Origin: an uncultured Finegoldia sp.
GTDB taxonomy: Bacteria > Bacillota > Clostridia > Tissierellales > Peptoniphilaceae
Reading direction: 5' to 3'
DNA length: 49,870 nt
Assembly (NCBI RefSeq): GCF_900766215.1
Contig: NZ_CAAFUQ010000075.1
Location: forward strand, 1 to 49,870
The notes below the pieces were generated by a model. It made no database searches, was not told where the DNA came from, and saw only the letters and a program-made list of their open reading frames with translations. Below, one piece after another: positions 16,936-25,134 of the stretch. Position 1 is the stretch's first letter. The number at the start of each line of letters is the position of its first letter. Position numbers and translations under genes: made by a program.

Positions 16936-18009
16936 ATGTTCAAAGATGAGATGACTCCAAAGGAGAGAATGGAGGCCTTCTCAAAAGGTGAAGAAATGGA
17001 CAGAATTCCAGTTGTTCCTGATATGGGCGTTACAATGAGTGATTTTCTGGGATATAAAACTTGGGATTATTATTCAAATTCTGATGTAATCGCCGATACG
17101 GAAGTAGCTTTGTTCAAAAGGTTCTACCACGATTCCATCAGTGTATCCACAACATTAAGGGGAATGGCAGAAGCCATGGGAACTGAAATTTGGTATCCAG
17201 AAGATAGTATTTCACAATTAAAAGATCCAGTTGTGAAAAAGGTCGAAGATATCGAAAAATTAAAAATCATCAATCCATTAAAAGATGGAAAGCTACCAGT
17301 GTTGATCGAAGCATTGGAAAAAATCAGAGATCAAGTCGGAGATGTTGCATCAATCGGTGCTGCAATGACTGGACCATTCTCTGTAGCCGCAAGTGTTTTG
17401 GGTACTGAAAATTTACTTCGTTGGATGGTTAAGAAAAAGGATGCCGTTCATAAAATTATGGATATCATAACTATTAACAACGGAGAATACATTAAAGAAG
17501 TTGGTAGTAGAGGATTTGGAATGGGATTTGCCGATCCAGTTTCCAGTACTACTTTGATTCGTAAGAAACAATTCGAAGAATTTTCACTTCCATATTTGAA
17601 GAGAAATATTGCAGATGTTAAAAAATACTGCGGTTCTTCTGCAGGTTTGCATATTTGTGGTGATTCTAAAGATTTGTGGCCACTATTAAAAGATTCTGGA
17701 ATTGGTAACTTCTCATTGGATAACTGCGAAAGTTTATTGGAAGCTAAGGAAATTCTTGGTAACGACATTGTTATCACAGGAAATGTTCCTCCAGTAGATG
17801 TTATGTATTTGGGAAATACTGAAGATGTTAAAAAATCTGTAAAAGAATGTATCGACATCGGTTATGATTCTCCATGCGGATATGCGTTATCTACAGGTTG
17901 TCAAATTCCAAAAGGAACAAAATTAGAAAATATTGATGCGTTCATGGAATATGGACGTGAATTTGGAAATTATAAAAGATTAAAGGAGCTAAAAAATGAA
18001 ACCAAATAA
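16936..18009 (+). CDS. MtaA/CmuA-type (URO-D fold) methyltransferase, third copy
   Basis: Zinc-dependent methyltransferase of the URO-D fold, 357 aa. Zn ligands are His239-x-Cys241 (LHICGDS) and Cys322 (STGCQIP); the barrel loops AAMTGPFSVAAS and GFADPVSSTT are family-typical. GGAGG at 16925-16929 is 6 nt before the ATG at 16936; an ATG at 16930 abuts the ribosome site and is unlikely. It is divergent from the corrinoid operon and overlaps the NhaC-family transporter by 14 nt. The pairing suggests this is the substrate-specific methyltransferase and that its methyl donor enters through the transporter (inference). Relatives act on methanol, methylamines, methyl halides and aryl methyl ethers. 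Confidence 0.85.
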   Translation: MFKDEMTPKERMEAFSKGEEMDRIPVVPDMGVTMSDFLGYKTWDYYSNSDVIADTEVALFKRFYHDSISVSTTLRGMAEAMGTEIWYPEDSISQLKDPVVKKVEDIEKLKIINPLKDGKLPVLIEALEKIRDQVGDVASIGAAMTGPFSVAASVLGTENLLRWMVKKKDAVHKIMDIITINNGEYIKEVGSRGFGMGFADPVSSTTLIRKKQFEEFSLPYLKRNIADVKKYCGSSAGLHICGDSKDLWPLLKDSGIGNFSLDNCESLLEAKEILGNDIVITGNVPPVDVMYLGNTEDVKKSVKECIDIGYDSPCGYALSTGCQIPKGTKLENIDAFMEYGREFGNYKRLKELKNETK

Positions 18010-19318
18010 AAAAGCACTTCTTCCACTATTAGTGTTCGTGCTGTTCTATGTATTATCAGGTGTAGTTCTTGCGATGCGTGGAATTGAAATGCCATTTTAT
18101 CAAATTCCTTCACCTATTTCTATAATGATTGGTGTAGTGGTAGCATTCATTATTTTTGAAGGAACTGTTAACGAAAAAGCCGACGATTTTGTAAAAGGTT
18201 GTGGCGACGAAAACATAATTATCATGTGTATTATTTACTTATTAGCAGGAGCATTTGCTCAAGTTACTAAAGCAAGTGGCGCTGTAGAATCTGTTGTAAA
18301 CTTCAGTTTATCAATCGTACCTGTAAACTTCTTGGTACCAGGAATTTTCTTAATTTCTACATTTTTGTCAATTGCAACTGGTTCATCTGTAGGATCAGTA
18401 GTAGCATTGGGTCCTATAGTTTACGGTGTAGCAGTAAAAATAGGAATCAATCCTGCTCTTATGCTTGCAGCTTTGATTTGTGGAGCAATGGCAGGAGATA
18501 ACTTGTCATTGATTTCAGATACAACAATCGCTGCTACTAGAACACAAAATATCGGAATGAAACAAAAATTTGTAATGAACTCAAAATTCGGTTTCCCTGC
18601 AATTATAATTTCTACAATAATTTTCGCAATTATAGGAAGACCAGAAACGACAATTACAATGGTAAAAGAAAGCTACAACTTAGTTTATGTAATTCCTTAT
18701 TTATTAGTTATCGTAACTGCTTTGATGGGAATGAACGTATTGTTGGTATTATTCTCTGGTACATTATTAGCAGGAATAATCGGAATGATTTACGGAAAAT
18801 TCGACACAATCATGTTGTCTCAAAAAATTTTCGAAGGCTTCACAGGAGTATTAGACATATTCCTATTATCAATGTTCACAGGTGGACTTGCTTACATGGT
18901 TAGAAAACACGGTGGTATTGATTGGATTATAATGAAAGTTAAAAAGAAAGTTAAAGGAACAAAAAGTGCCGAAGCTGCAATCGCAACATTAGTTGGACTT
19001 ACAAATGTTGCCATAGCAAACAACACAGTTTCAATCTTGATAACTGGTCAAGTTGCATCAGAAATGACAAAAGAATACGACGTAAAACCATCACGTGTTG
19101 CATCACTTTTGGATACAACAAGCTGTGTTGTACAAGGAATTATCCCTTATGGAGCTCAAATCTTAATCGCATCAGGACTTTCTGCAGGAAAAGTAGCGCC
19201 AACAGATATAATTCCATTCTTGGTTAACCAATACGTATTATTGGCGATGATGATATTGACAATTATCACAAGATTCGGAACAAACTCAGACCCTGCTACA
19301 GAAGTTGCAGATGTTTAA
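17996..19318 (+). CDS. NhaC-family transporter
   Basis: Membrane transporter, 440 aa, about 11-12 segments, of the Na+/H+ antiporter NhaC/ion-transporter superfamily. The diagnostic AGDNLSLISDTTIAATRTQ segment follows the FLSIATGSSVGSVVALGP helix. AAGGAG precedes the ATG, which lies inside the methyltransferase gene, so the two are translationally coupled. NhaC relatives include antiporters that exchange organic solutes as well as Na+/H+ exchangers. With a methyltransferase partner, it may bring in a methylated substrate or export its demethylated product. That role is inference; simple Na+/H+ exchange remains possible. Confidence 0.85.
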   Translation: MKPNKKALLPLLVFVLFYVLSGVVLAMRGIEMPFYQIPSPISIMIGVVVAFIIFEGTVNEKADDFVKGCGDENIIIMCIIYLLAGAFAQVTKASGAVESVVNFSLSIVPVNFLVPGIFLISTFLSIATGSSVGSVVALGPIVYGVAVKIGINPALMLAALICGAMAGDNLSLISDTTIAATRTQNIGMKQKFVMNSKFGFPAIIISTIIFAIIGRPETTITMVKESYNLVYVIPYLLVIVTALMGMNVLLVLFSGTLLAGIIGMIYGKFDTIMLSQKIFEGFTGVLDIFLLSMFTGGLAYMVRKHGGIDWIIMKVKKKVKGTKSAEAAIATLVGLTNVAIANNTVSILITGQVASEMTKEYDVKPSRVASLLDTTSCVVQGIIPYGAQILIASGLSAGKVAPTDIIPFLVNQYVLLAMMILTIITRFGTNSDPATEVADV

Positions 19319-19329
19319 TTGCAAAACAA

Positions 19330-19353
19330 AACACCTCTTATGAGGTGTTTTTT
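19330..19353 (+). terminator. Bidirectional terminator after methyltransferase-NhaC pair
   Basis: AACACCTC / GAGGTGTT stem with a TTAT loop, followed by TTTT on the plus strand; on the minus strand the hairpin is followed by a T-rich GTTTTG. It separates the plus-strand pair from the convergent dipeptidase ending at 19387. Confidence 0.85.
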
Positions 19354-19386
19354 GATTGCTATTAATTCATTTGTTATCGTTAAATA

Positions 19387-20853
19387 TTAGTTATCACTTC
19401 TTGCAAATCCGTTTTTCATTTCGCAGCTTGCTGTGAATAAAACGTCGTGAAGTAATTTGTCTGTTTTTTCTTTCAAGAAGTCTGCCATTTCTTGGTTTGC
19501 TTTTTCAAGTAATTCATGAACATTACCTGAGTTTTTAGCAAATTCTTCGTCGTATTTGTTGATGATTTCGTTGGATTTGGATTGAACTGCTCCTTGATAT
19601 CTTTCGATAAAGATTGCTGTTTTGTTGAAGTGTGCATCGCAAAGTGCAGCTATGATTCTGTTAGCCCAGTAGAAGTTTTCTGATGTCGCTTTTACTACTT
19701 GGTCTGCTACATAGCTTGGTGTTGTTTCTACATTTGCATAGAATGCAACGGCTGCGTTGAATGCGTTGCTACCGAATGACAACCATTGAATTGCTCTGAT
19801 TTCTTCTGGCGCGTAAGGTCTTATTTGTGTAAAATGAGTTACATTGTCACGGCTAATTCCTAATGGACGATACATTCCACGGTAGTTTGGATCTCCGTGT
19901 TTTGCGTAGCAATCGTAAGGTGTTCCTTCATAATGGCTAGACAATATTGTCTTCATATCTTCTACAGTGATTTTTCTTTCTGGAACCATTGCCCATGGCA
20001 AATCGTCAGATTCAGGTGTGAAATCAGCATCAACTCCGTCCCAAATCAATGTGTTTGGATTGAAATATCTTAGCATAATCCATGCTCTTGGTGTGTTATA
20101 TGTGTGATCTGAATGATCATGAGATCCGTATGCTAATCTTGGATTTACATAATCTTCTTGATCTAAGAATAGGTGATGTTTTTCGGACCATTCTTTCAAA
20201 TCTTTTGAACACATGAATTCTTTTTGTTCGCCGTAAGCATCATCAAAATCAAAATAATCAATTCCCAATTGGTTTGGCATTACAACGTATGCATCATCAG
20301 GAACTCTTCTTGCCATCCAGTGATGTCCACCGATTGTTTCCAACCACCAAATTTCGTCAACATCTTGGAACGCAATTCCGTTTGATTCATAAGTTCCGTG
20401 TTCTTCTAATAATTTTCCTAATCTTTCAACACCTTCTCTGGCTGAGTTAATGTAAGGAAGAACCAAAGTTACGAAATCTTCTTCGCCAAGTCCACCGAAT
20501 TTTTCATCTTTTGTTGGAGATTGAATCAAAGGATCTGCTCCTTGAACTCTTGGGTTAGTAGTGATAGTTTCAGTAGCACTCATTGAAATATTTTTTTCAT
20601 TAACGCCTGATGCAGCCCAATCTCCTTCAATTGTGTCAGAGTTTGGAAGAGCTGTATATCTCATAGGATTATCTGGTAAATCCACCTTACATCCAGATAA
20701 AACTGATTCGTATTTTCTAGGTTGGTCTTCTGGTTTTACAACGATAAATCTCTTAGCTGTAAAAATTCCAGAAGGAGAATCTTCACTTCTTGAAATAATT
20801 GTGGAGCCGTCAAAGCTCGCTTCTTTACCTACTAATAATGTAGTACATGCCAT
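19387..20853 (-). CDS. C69-family dipeptidase (PepD-like)
   Basis: N-terminal-nucleophile dipeptidase of family C69, 488 aa. It begins MACTTLLVGKEASFDGST, where Cys3 is the expected catalytic nucleophile exposed after processing. The STIISRSEDS segment that follows is the family signature. A conserved WWLETIGGHHWMARRVPDD-like block lies near residue 170. TAAGGAGGT precedes the ATG. It cleaves a broad range of dipeptides in the cytoplasm and suits an amino-acid-fermenting lifestyle. Monocistronic, between two terminators. Confidence 0.92.
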   Translation of the reverse strand: MACTTLLVGKEASFDGSTIISRSEDSPSGIFTAKRFIVVKPEDQPRKYESVLSGCKVDLPDNPMRYTALPNSDTIEGDWAASGVNEKNISMSATETITTNPRVQGADPLIQSPTKDEKFGGLGEEDFVTLVLPYINSAREGVERLGKLLEEHGTYESNGIAFQDVDEIWWLETIGGHHWMARRVPDDAYVVMPNQLGIDYFDFDDAYGEQKEFMCSKDLKEWSEKHHLFLDQEDYVNPRLAYGSHDHSDHTYNTPRAWIMLRYFNPNTLIWDGVDADFTPESDDLPWAMVPERKITVEDMKTILSSHYEGTPYDCYAKHGDPNYRGMYRPLGISRDNVTHFTQIRPYAPEEIRAIQWLSFGSNAFNAAVAFYANVETTPSYVADQVVKATSENFYWANRIIAALCDAHFNKTAIFIERYQGAVQSKSNEIINKYDEEFAKNSGNVHELLEKANQEMADFLKEKTDKLLHDVLFTASCEMKNGFARSDN

Positions 20854-20936
20854 AATTATATACCTCCTTAAATGTGATATCCTTTTTTAATATCCAATAT
20901 CATTATACCCCTTTTTTCATCGTTTTACACTAGGAA

Positions 20937-20972
20937 AATAAAAAGAACTATCATAATTTTACAATAGTTCTT
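20937..20972 (-). terminator. Terminator at the end of the zinc operon
   Basis: Stem AAGAACTAT / ATAGTTCTT (20943-20972) with a 12-nt loop; on the minus strand TTTTTATTTT follows. It lies just beyond the AbrB-like gene. Confidence 0.8.
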
Positions 20973-20978
20973 CTGATT

Positions 20979-21188
20979 TTATTCCTCTTCACCTAATGCA
21001 TCGATTGTGTCGTCAGTCAATCCTTTTAATTTTTCGACATAGTTTGCATCGTGGTTTTTCTTAGGAATCAATATTATCTTGTCGTTTTCAAGTTCACATT
21101 CGAATATATCTCCAACTCTTAGGTCGTATTTTCTCATTAATATATCCGGTATTGTTATTTTGTTTCCTTTTTCTACTTCGAAATTCAT
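20979..21188 (-). CDS. AbrB/SpoVT-type DNA-binding protein
   Basis: 69 aa swapped-hairpin AbrB-family protein. The N-terminal ~45 residues show the pattern GNKITIPDILMRKYDLRVGD followed by an ECELENDKIILIPK strand pair. A short acidic tail ending in EEE completes it. It starts 28 nt after the znuB stop with AGGAT as ribosome site, and the operon terminator follows it, so it may be the last gene of the zinc operon. Solitary AbrB proteins can be transition-state regulators or antitoxin-like DNA binders; no toxin gene is adjacent. Its target is unknown. Confidence 0.8.
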   Translation of the reverse strand: MNFEVEKGNKITIPDILMRKYDLRVGDIFECELENDKIILIPKKNHDANYVEKLKGLTDDTIDALGEEE

Positions 21189-21216
21189 ATTATCCTGCCT
21201 TCTTGTAATGTTGTAT

Positions 21217-22056
21217 CTACTTTATTTTAGCATTATTTTGTGAATTTGAAAAGTTTTTCATATTAGTTTTTTTAATTTTAGAATATATTACAAATATTAT
21301 CATTCCTATAACTGCATTTACTACGATTGCTCCACCTGGTTTAATATCAAATTGATAAGATTGAACTATTCCCAACATCATATACAAAATACCGAGTATT
21401 ATCGTTATGCTGTATGTTTTCTTGTAGCTTTTTGCAATTATGAGCGCTGTGGCTACGGGAAGTACAATCAATGATGTCACCATCAACGCTCCAACTATCT
21501 TCACTGCAAGGGCAATTGTTATTGCTGATAAAAATGTAAACACCGCATTGATTCTGTTTACTTTGACTCCTGCAAGACGAGCAATGTTTTTGTCGATTGA
21601 AATGGCCAATAATCCAGAATATTGTGAGATGGATACCGCCAGTATTAGAACGAAAATAACAGAAATGTTTATTACATCCATATTTGTTACAGAAGATATG
21701 CTTCCAAACAAGTACGATTCAAACGAATTTCCACCTGGTGCAAAATCCGACAATATCGCTGCTATTCCAAGTCCTGTGCTCATTATCACAGCTGTTGCCA
21801 TGTCACCGTATTGTGGGAATTTTTTCCTGATTAATTCTATTAAAAACGCTGCTATAACACAGACTATTGCAGAACCTATCAATGGGTCAAATCCCAAAAT
21901 CAAACCCAGACCAACTCCACTAAGTGCTGTATGAGAAAGTGCATCTCCTATCATCGATGTTTTACGATTGACCATTATTATTCCTATCATCGGTATCATT
22001 ATTGCAAGCAAAAACCCTGCCACCAGTGCTTTTCTCATAAATGCAAATTCTAGCAT
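21217..22056 (-). CDS. znuB: Zinc ABC transporter permease (ZnuB-like)
   Basis: ABC-3 family permease, 279 aa with about eight to nine membrane segments. The motif GDALSHTALSGVGLG near residues 37-51 is typical of Zn/Mn permeases, and the later GALMVTSLIVLPVATAL segment is the conserved coupling region. It overlaps the ATPase gene by 7 nt. ABC-3 permeases carry zinc, manganese or iron; the ZinT and ZnuA partners in this operon argue for zinc. Confidence 0.92.
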   Translation of the reverse strand: MLEFAFMRKALVAGFLLAIMIPMIGIIMVNRKTSMIGDALSHTALSGVGLGLILGFDPLIGSAIVCVIAAFLIELIRKKFPQYGDMATAVIMSTGLGIAAILSDFAPGGNSFESYLFGSISSVTNMDVINISVIFVLILAVSISQYSGLLAISIDKNIARLAGVKVNRINAVFTFLSAITIALAVKIVGALMVTSLIVLPVATALIIAKSYKKTYSITIILGILYMMLGIVQSYQFDIKPGGAIVVNAVIGMIIFVIYSKIKKTNMKNFSNSQNNAKIK

Positions 22057-22721
22057 CGTACAAGCCTCCCTTCTATCATTTCGTATTGTGTCCTATCTAT
22101 ATCCAAAGCTTCTATTTCTTTTATTTCGTGAGTTACCATTATTACAGTGATATTGTATTCTTTGTTTAATTTAGCGATTGTTTTGATAAATTTTTCTTTG
22201 TTTTCTTTGTCTACACCAGCTGTCGGCTCATCGAGTATAAGAAGTTTTGGCTCATTAATCATAGCTCTGCAAATCATGGCTCTTTGTTGCAATCCTCCAG
22301 ACAATTCATTTACAGGTCGGTTAATGTATTCTTTCATTCCCATTTCTTCCATAATTTGTTTTGCCTTGTCGTAATGTTTTTTGCGAGGAATTTTGATAAA
22401 ACCAAAATCCTCATACAAATTCAATGTTACAAGCTCCAAACAAGTTATTGGAAATGCAATTTTATTGACGATGTTGATTTGTGGAACATATCCTATATCA
22501 CGATAACTTTTATATTCTTTGATGTTTTTATCCAATATTTTTATTTCTCCATCGTCTGCTTTTAATTCACCTAGCATTAATTTCAGTAGAGTTGATTTTC
22601 CACTGCCATTTCCACCTAAAATTAGAGCCATTTCTCCTTGAGTAATTTCTAAGTTCAAATCTTTAAGCACCAAGTCTTCATTATATCCAAAATTTAAGTT
22701 ACTGATTGTTACTGCATTCAT
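22050..22721 (-). CDS. znuC: Zinc ABC transporter ATPase (ZnuC-like)
   Basis: Cytoplasmic ATPase, 223 aa. Walker A GGNGSGKST near residues 37-45, signature LSGGLQQR near 142-149, Walker B LLILDEPTAG and switch His in VTHE are all intact. Its start is immediately after the znuA stop (the genes abut) and its end overlaps znuB by 7 nt, as expected for a translationally coupled import system. The length matches metal-type ABC ATPases without the extra regulatory domain. Confidence 0.93.
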   Translation of the reverse strand: MNAVTISNLNFGYNEDLVLKDLNLEITQGEMALILGGNGSGKSTLLKLMLGELKADDGEIKILDKNIKEYKSYRDIGYVPQINIVNKIAFPITCLELVTLNLYEDFGFIKIPRKKHYDKAKQIMEEMGMKEYINRPVNELSGGLQQRAMICRAMINEPKLLILDEPTAGVDKENKEKFIKTIAKLNKEYNITVIMVTHEIKEIEALDIDRTQYEMIEGRLVRC

Positions 22722-24038
22722 TTATACACCTGCCTTTCTCATGGATTCGTATAAGTTTTTCAAATTCATCTCTATTAATTCGATATAGCCCTGATTATTG
22801 TCCTGTTGTTCTTTTGTGACAAATTCCATCGAAGCCAATGGTTTAATATCTCCACCCAATTCTTCTGATAAAGTCTTCGCTTCTTTAGGAGGTTTCCCAT
22901 ATTCATAAAATACCGTAGTAATGTTTTTCGTTTTCGCAAAATCCACGGCTTTTTTTATTGTTTTAAGACTTGGACTTTCCATGCTAGTAAGCCCTTCTAA
23001 TGGATACTGAGTAAGTCCAAAATCCCTCGCTATATATGCATAAGCGTAATGTGTTACCAAAAAGCTTTTGTTATCTAATTTACTAAATTTTTCTTTGTAT
23101 TCTGCGTCAATATCTGTCAATTTATCAACGTATTTCAATTTGTTTTTGTGATAAATTTTCTTGTTATCTGGATACTTTTGTATCAATTTATCTTGGATAC
23201 TATTCAAATATTTTTTTGCATTTACAACAGATAACCATGAATGTGGATCGTAAGTTATCTTGTCAAATCCTGACGAAGACCCTTCCATTACAGGTTTTAA
23301 TTTGCCCTCATCTTGAAGCAATTTACCGTTAGTATCTTGTAAATAATACGGTAGCAAATCTTCGCTTATTCTGTCCGATACAAAAATCCACTTGCCATCA
23401 TCTTTTATATTGTAAAATATTTCCCCAGATTCATGGCCCATTTCAAGGCCATATACTTTTCCTTCTTCAACATCGAAAGTGTTTTTTTGGTGAACAATCT
23501 CACCTTTTTGATTCATAATTTCCTTAGCTTTTTTCACCAATTCTTTTTTGTCTTCTCCATTGTCCTTGAAAAACGCAACCCTCATAATATCTTCATGAGT
23601 ATGCCCAAAATCTATCTTTCGTTTTCCTTTTGTTAAATTTAATTGTGCCATATATTGAAAATCTCCCCTTGAAGCAGCTCCCTTATATGTGATTAGCTCC
23701 ACCGAGTCTGATAATTTCAATATTTCCAAGTTCGGTAAGTTTTCATGGACTTTGTCAACCCAATGCTCCATGTTTGCCCCATTTACAACGAGCAAATCTG
23801 CATCCGCTAATTTTTTCATATCCTTCGCAGAAGGCTCCCACAAATGAGGCTCCTTATCCACAGGCATAAAAGTTCTCACCTCGACAGTATCTCCTGCAAT
23901 CATCTTCACCAAATCATGCACAGGAAAAAACGATGTGTAGATAACAGGTTTTCCTGAAGATTTTTTCGTGTGATTGGAACATCCCGCAAACAAAACCATG
24001 CACAAGGCTAATAGAAAACTCAAAAATCTCTTTTTCAT
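22722..24038 (-). CDS. znuA: Zinc-binding lipoprotein ZnuA with inserted domain
   Basis: Extracellular metal-binding lipoprotein, 438 aa versus about 300-320 in typical ZnuA/AdcA cores. Lipobox FAGC (Cys20). Cluster A-I metal ligands are visible: His65 (EPHLWEPS), His266 (DPHSWLS) and His330 (VTHYAYAY), plus acidic residues near FYEYGK (374-381). Between the first and second ligands lies an unusual insert at about 123-255 containing HTHED (146-150) and further acidic and His residues, in place of the short His-rich loop of ordinary ZnuA. AcdA/AdcA-like proteins instead carry a C-terminal ZinT domain; here ZinT is a separate neighbouring gene. Zinc specificity is inferred from context. Confidence 0.88.
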   Translation of the reverse strand: MKKRFLSFLLALCMVLFAGCSNHTKKSSGKPVIYTSFFPVHDLVKMIAGDTVEVRTFMPVDKEPHLWEPSAKDMKKLADADLLVVNGANMEHWVDKVHENLPNLEILKLSDSVELITYKGAASRGDFQYMAQLNLTKGKRKIDFGHTHEDIMRVAFFKDNGEDKKELVKKAKEIMNQKGEIVHQKNTFDVEEGKVYGLEMGHESGEIFYNIKDDGKWIFVSDRISEDLLPYYLQDTNGKLLQDEGKLKPVMEGSSSGFDKITYDPHSWLSVVNAKKYLNSIQDKLIQKYPDNKKIYHKNKLKYVDKLTDIDAEYKEKFSKLDNKSFLVTHYAYAYIARDFGLTQYPLEGLTSMESPSLKTIKKAVDFAKTKNITTVFYEYGKPPKEAKTLSEELGGDIKPLASMEFVTKEQQDNNQGYIELIEMNLKNLYESMRKAGV

Positions 24039-24053
24039 CTAAATTCTCCTTTT

Positions 24054-24088
24054 CAAAAATCAAAGGACAGGTCGTCCCTGCCCTTTGT
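24054..24088 (-). terminator. Hairpin between zinT and znuA
   Basis: On the minus strand AAAGGGCAGG pairs with CCTGTCCTTT (one G-U pair) around a 5-nt loop, followed by GATTTTTG. It lies in the 68-bp gap between zinT and znuA, so it may attenuate transcription and give more ZinT than transporter. Confidence 0.65.
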
Positions 24089-24106
24089 CAATTTCATATT
24101 CCAACC

Positions 24107-24778
24107 TTATTCTTCGATTTCTCCGATAATTTGTTTATCAGTTGTGTTTGGTTTTACGAAAGTTGGGAACCAGCCTTCCTTTGCAAATAATTCTTCCTTG
24201 TCATTACCATATCTCATGTGGAAATGTGTCAACTCTTCTTCGCCGTGAATTGGCATCATCAACAAAACTTTGTATTTTGCATTAGAATCCACAGCTTCAA
24301 AAACATCCCATTCTAGCATGTGTGATCCATGTTTTACAGCCTTTTTTTCCACAAATTTGTACTCAGTTTCAGCTATTTTGTCTCCATTTTCTGAAGGAAT
24401 TTTGCTTGTGAAAGTAATTTTATTTCCTTCGATTTTCAATCCATTGAATTCACATTTTCTTTTTTCAAGATAATCTGCTTTTGCTTTTTTCTCATCAATA
24501 TTTTCTTTTTTCGCTAAAGTTTTGAAAGCGTCTTGAACTTCTGGCTTATCCAAATAACTTCCCATATTGTTCCATTCTCCGTCCCAATCAGACAAGCTTA
24601 CTTCTTCCTTTTTGTCCTCAGTTTTTTCAGTAGCCTTGCCGTCTTCTTTTTTATCTTCTTGTTTTTGCTCAGTTTGCTTGGTATTTTCTTTCGGTGCATC
24701 TTTTTGTGCTCCACAACCATTCAACAACAAAGCCGCTGACATCACGCCAACCAAAGTCATCAATTTTAATTTATTCAT
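24107..24778 (-). CDS. zinT: ZinT-like zinc-binding lipoprotein
   Basis: Surface-anchored ZinT (YodA) protein, 223 aa. Lipobox LNGC (Cys22), a ~38-residue Lys/Glu tether, then the lipocalin-like ZinT domain starting at SLSDWDGEWNNMGSYL (61-76) and ending at the C-terminus. The zinc-site signature THFHMRYG (His185, His187) and the upstream His178 (PIHGEE) are present. ZinT binds periplasmic or extracellular zinc and passes it to ZnuA, which is encoded next in the operon. First gene behind the Fur-box promoter. Confidence 0.93.
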   Translation of the reverse strand: MNKLKLMTLVGVMSAALLLNGCGAQKDAPKENTKQTEQKQEDKKEDGKATEKTEDKKEEVSLSDWDGEWNNMGSYLDKPEVQDAFKTLAKKENIDEKKAKADYLEKRKCEFNGLKIEGNKITFTSKIPSENGDKIAETEYKFVEKKAVKHGSHMLEWDVFEAVDSNAKYKVLLMMPIHGEEELTHFHMRYGNDKEELFAKEGWFPTFVKPNTTDKQIIGEIEE

Positions 24779-24935
24779 ATCAATACTCCTTATTTATATT
24801 TGTTAGCACGGAAATACAAATAGTTATTAATATCTCAAAACAAATTTGAATGCATTCTAATTTTATTAACTAATTAACTTACTACAATAAAATTTGGTTT
24901 TCTATTCTATCTTCCCTATTCAATTTTAAATATGT

Positions 24936-24966
24936 AATAAGTTTATTTGAGAATTAAAAACTTATT
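24936..24966 (-). other. Hairpin in the zinT leader
   Basis: AATAAGTTT pairs with AAACTTATT across a 13-nt loop, within the ~250-nt untranslated leader between the predicted zinT promoter and start codon. No T-run follows on the minus strand, so it is not an obvious terminator. The rest of 24779-25030 is AT-rich with no gene seen. Confidence 0.35.
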
Positions 24967-25034
24967 TAGTTGCAAATTACGTCTAATCTGCAAAATCAAT
25001 TGTAAAAATCATCCTACTAACTTTATCCAAATAA

Positions 25035-25063
25035 ATAATAACATTATTTTTTTATTCTGTCAA
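25035..25063 (-). promoter_or_regulatory. Sigma-A promoter of the zinc operon
   Basis: Minus-strand TTGACA (25058-25063), a 17-bp spacer and TATTAT (25035-25040): a perfect -35, an ideal spacer and a 5/6 match -10. Transcription would start near 25028, giving a leader of about 250 nt before zinT. Confidence 0.75.
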
Positions 25064-25064
25064 T

Positions 25065-25077
25065 AATGATAATCATT
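25065..25077. promoter_or_regulatory. Fur-family (Zur-like) operator
   Basis: AATGATAATCATT is a perfect palindrome around a central A and matches the GATAATnATTATC-type core bound by Fur-family repressors. It abuts the -35 box of the zinT promoter. Zur is the natural candidate because the operon is for zinc uptake (inference); Fur or PerR boxes look alike. Confidence 0.65.
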
Positions 25078-25085
25078 TGAATTTA

Positions 25086-25122
25086 AAAAAACTCCGAGAT
25101 ATTTCTCGGAGTAAGTTTTATT
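25086..25122 (-). terminator. Terminator, first copy of 37-bp flanking repeat
   Basis: Perfect 9-bp stem ACTCCGAGA / TCTCGGAGT with a TATT loop, followed by seven T on the minus strand. The 37 bp 25086-25122 are repeated with two mismatches at 41847-41883. It ends the minus-strand remnant at 25135 and insulates the zinc promoter from upstream reading. Confidence 0.85.
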
Positions 25123-25134
25123 ATTCATTTCTAT

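Noticed and set aside
13208..18009. Haem-pathway uroporphyrinogen decarboxylases
   Set aside because: All three copies carry the His-x-Cys and Cys zinc ligands of methyltransferases and lie with a corrinoid protein and its activator; no other haem gene is near.
22722..24038. ZnuA insert as a fused ZinT domain (AdcA-like)
   Set aside because: AdcA carries ZinT at its C-terminus with an HFHxRYG-type motif; the insert is internal and lacks that motif, and ZinT is a separate gene.
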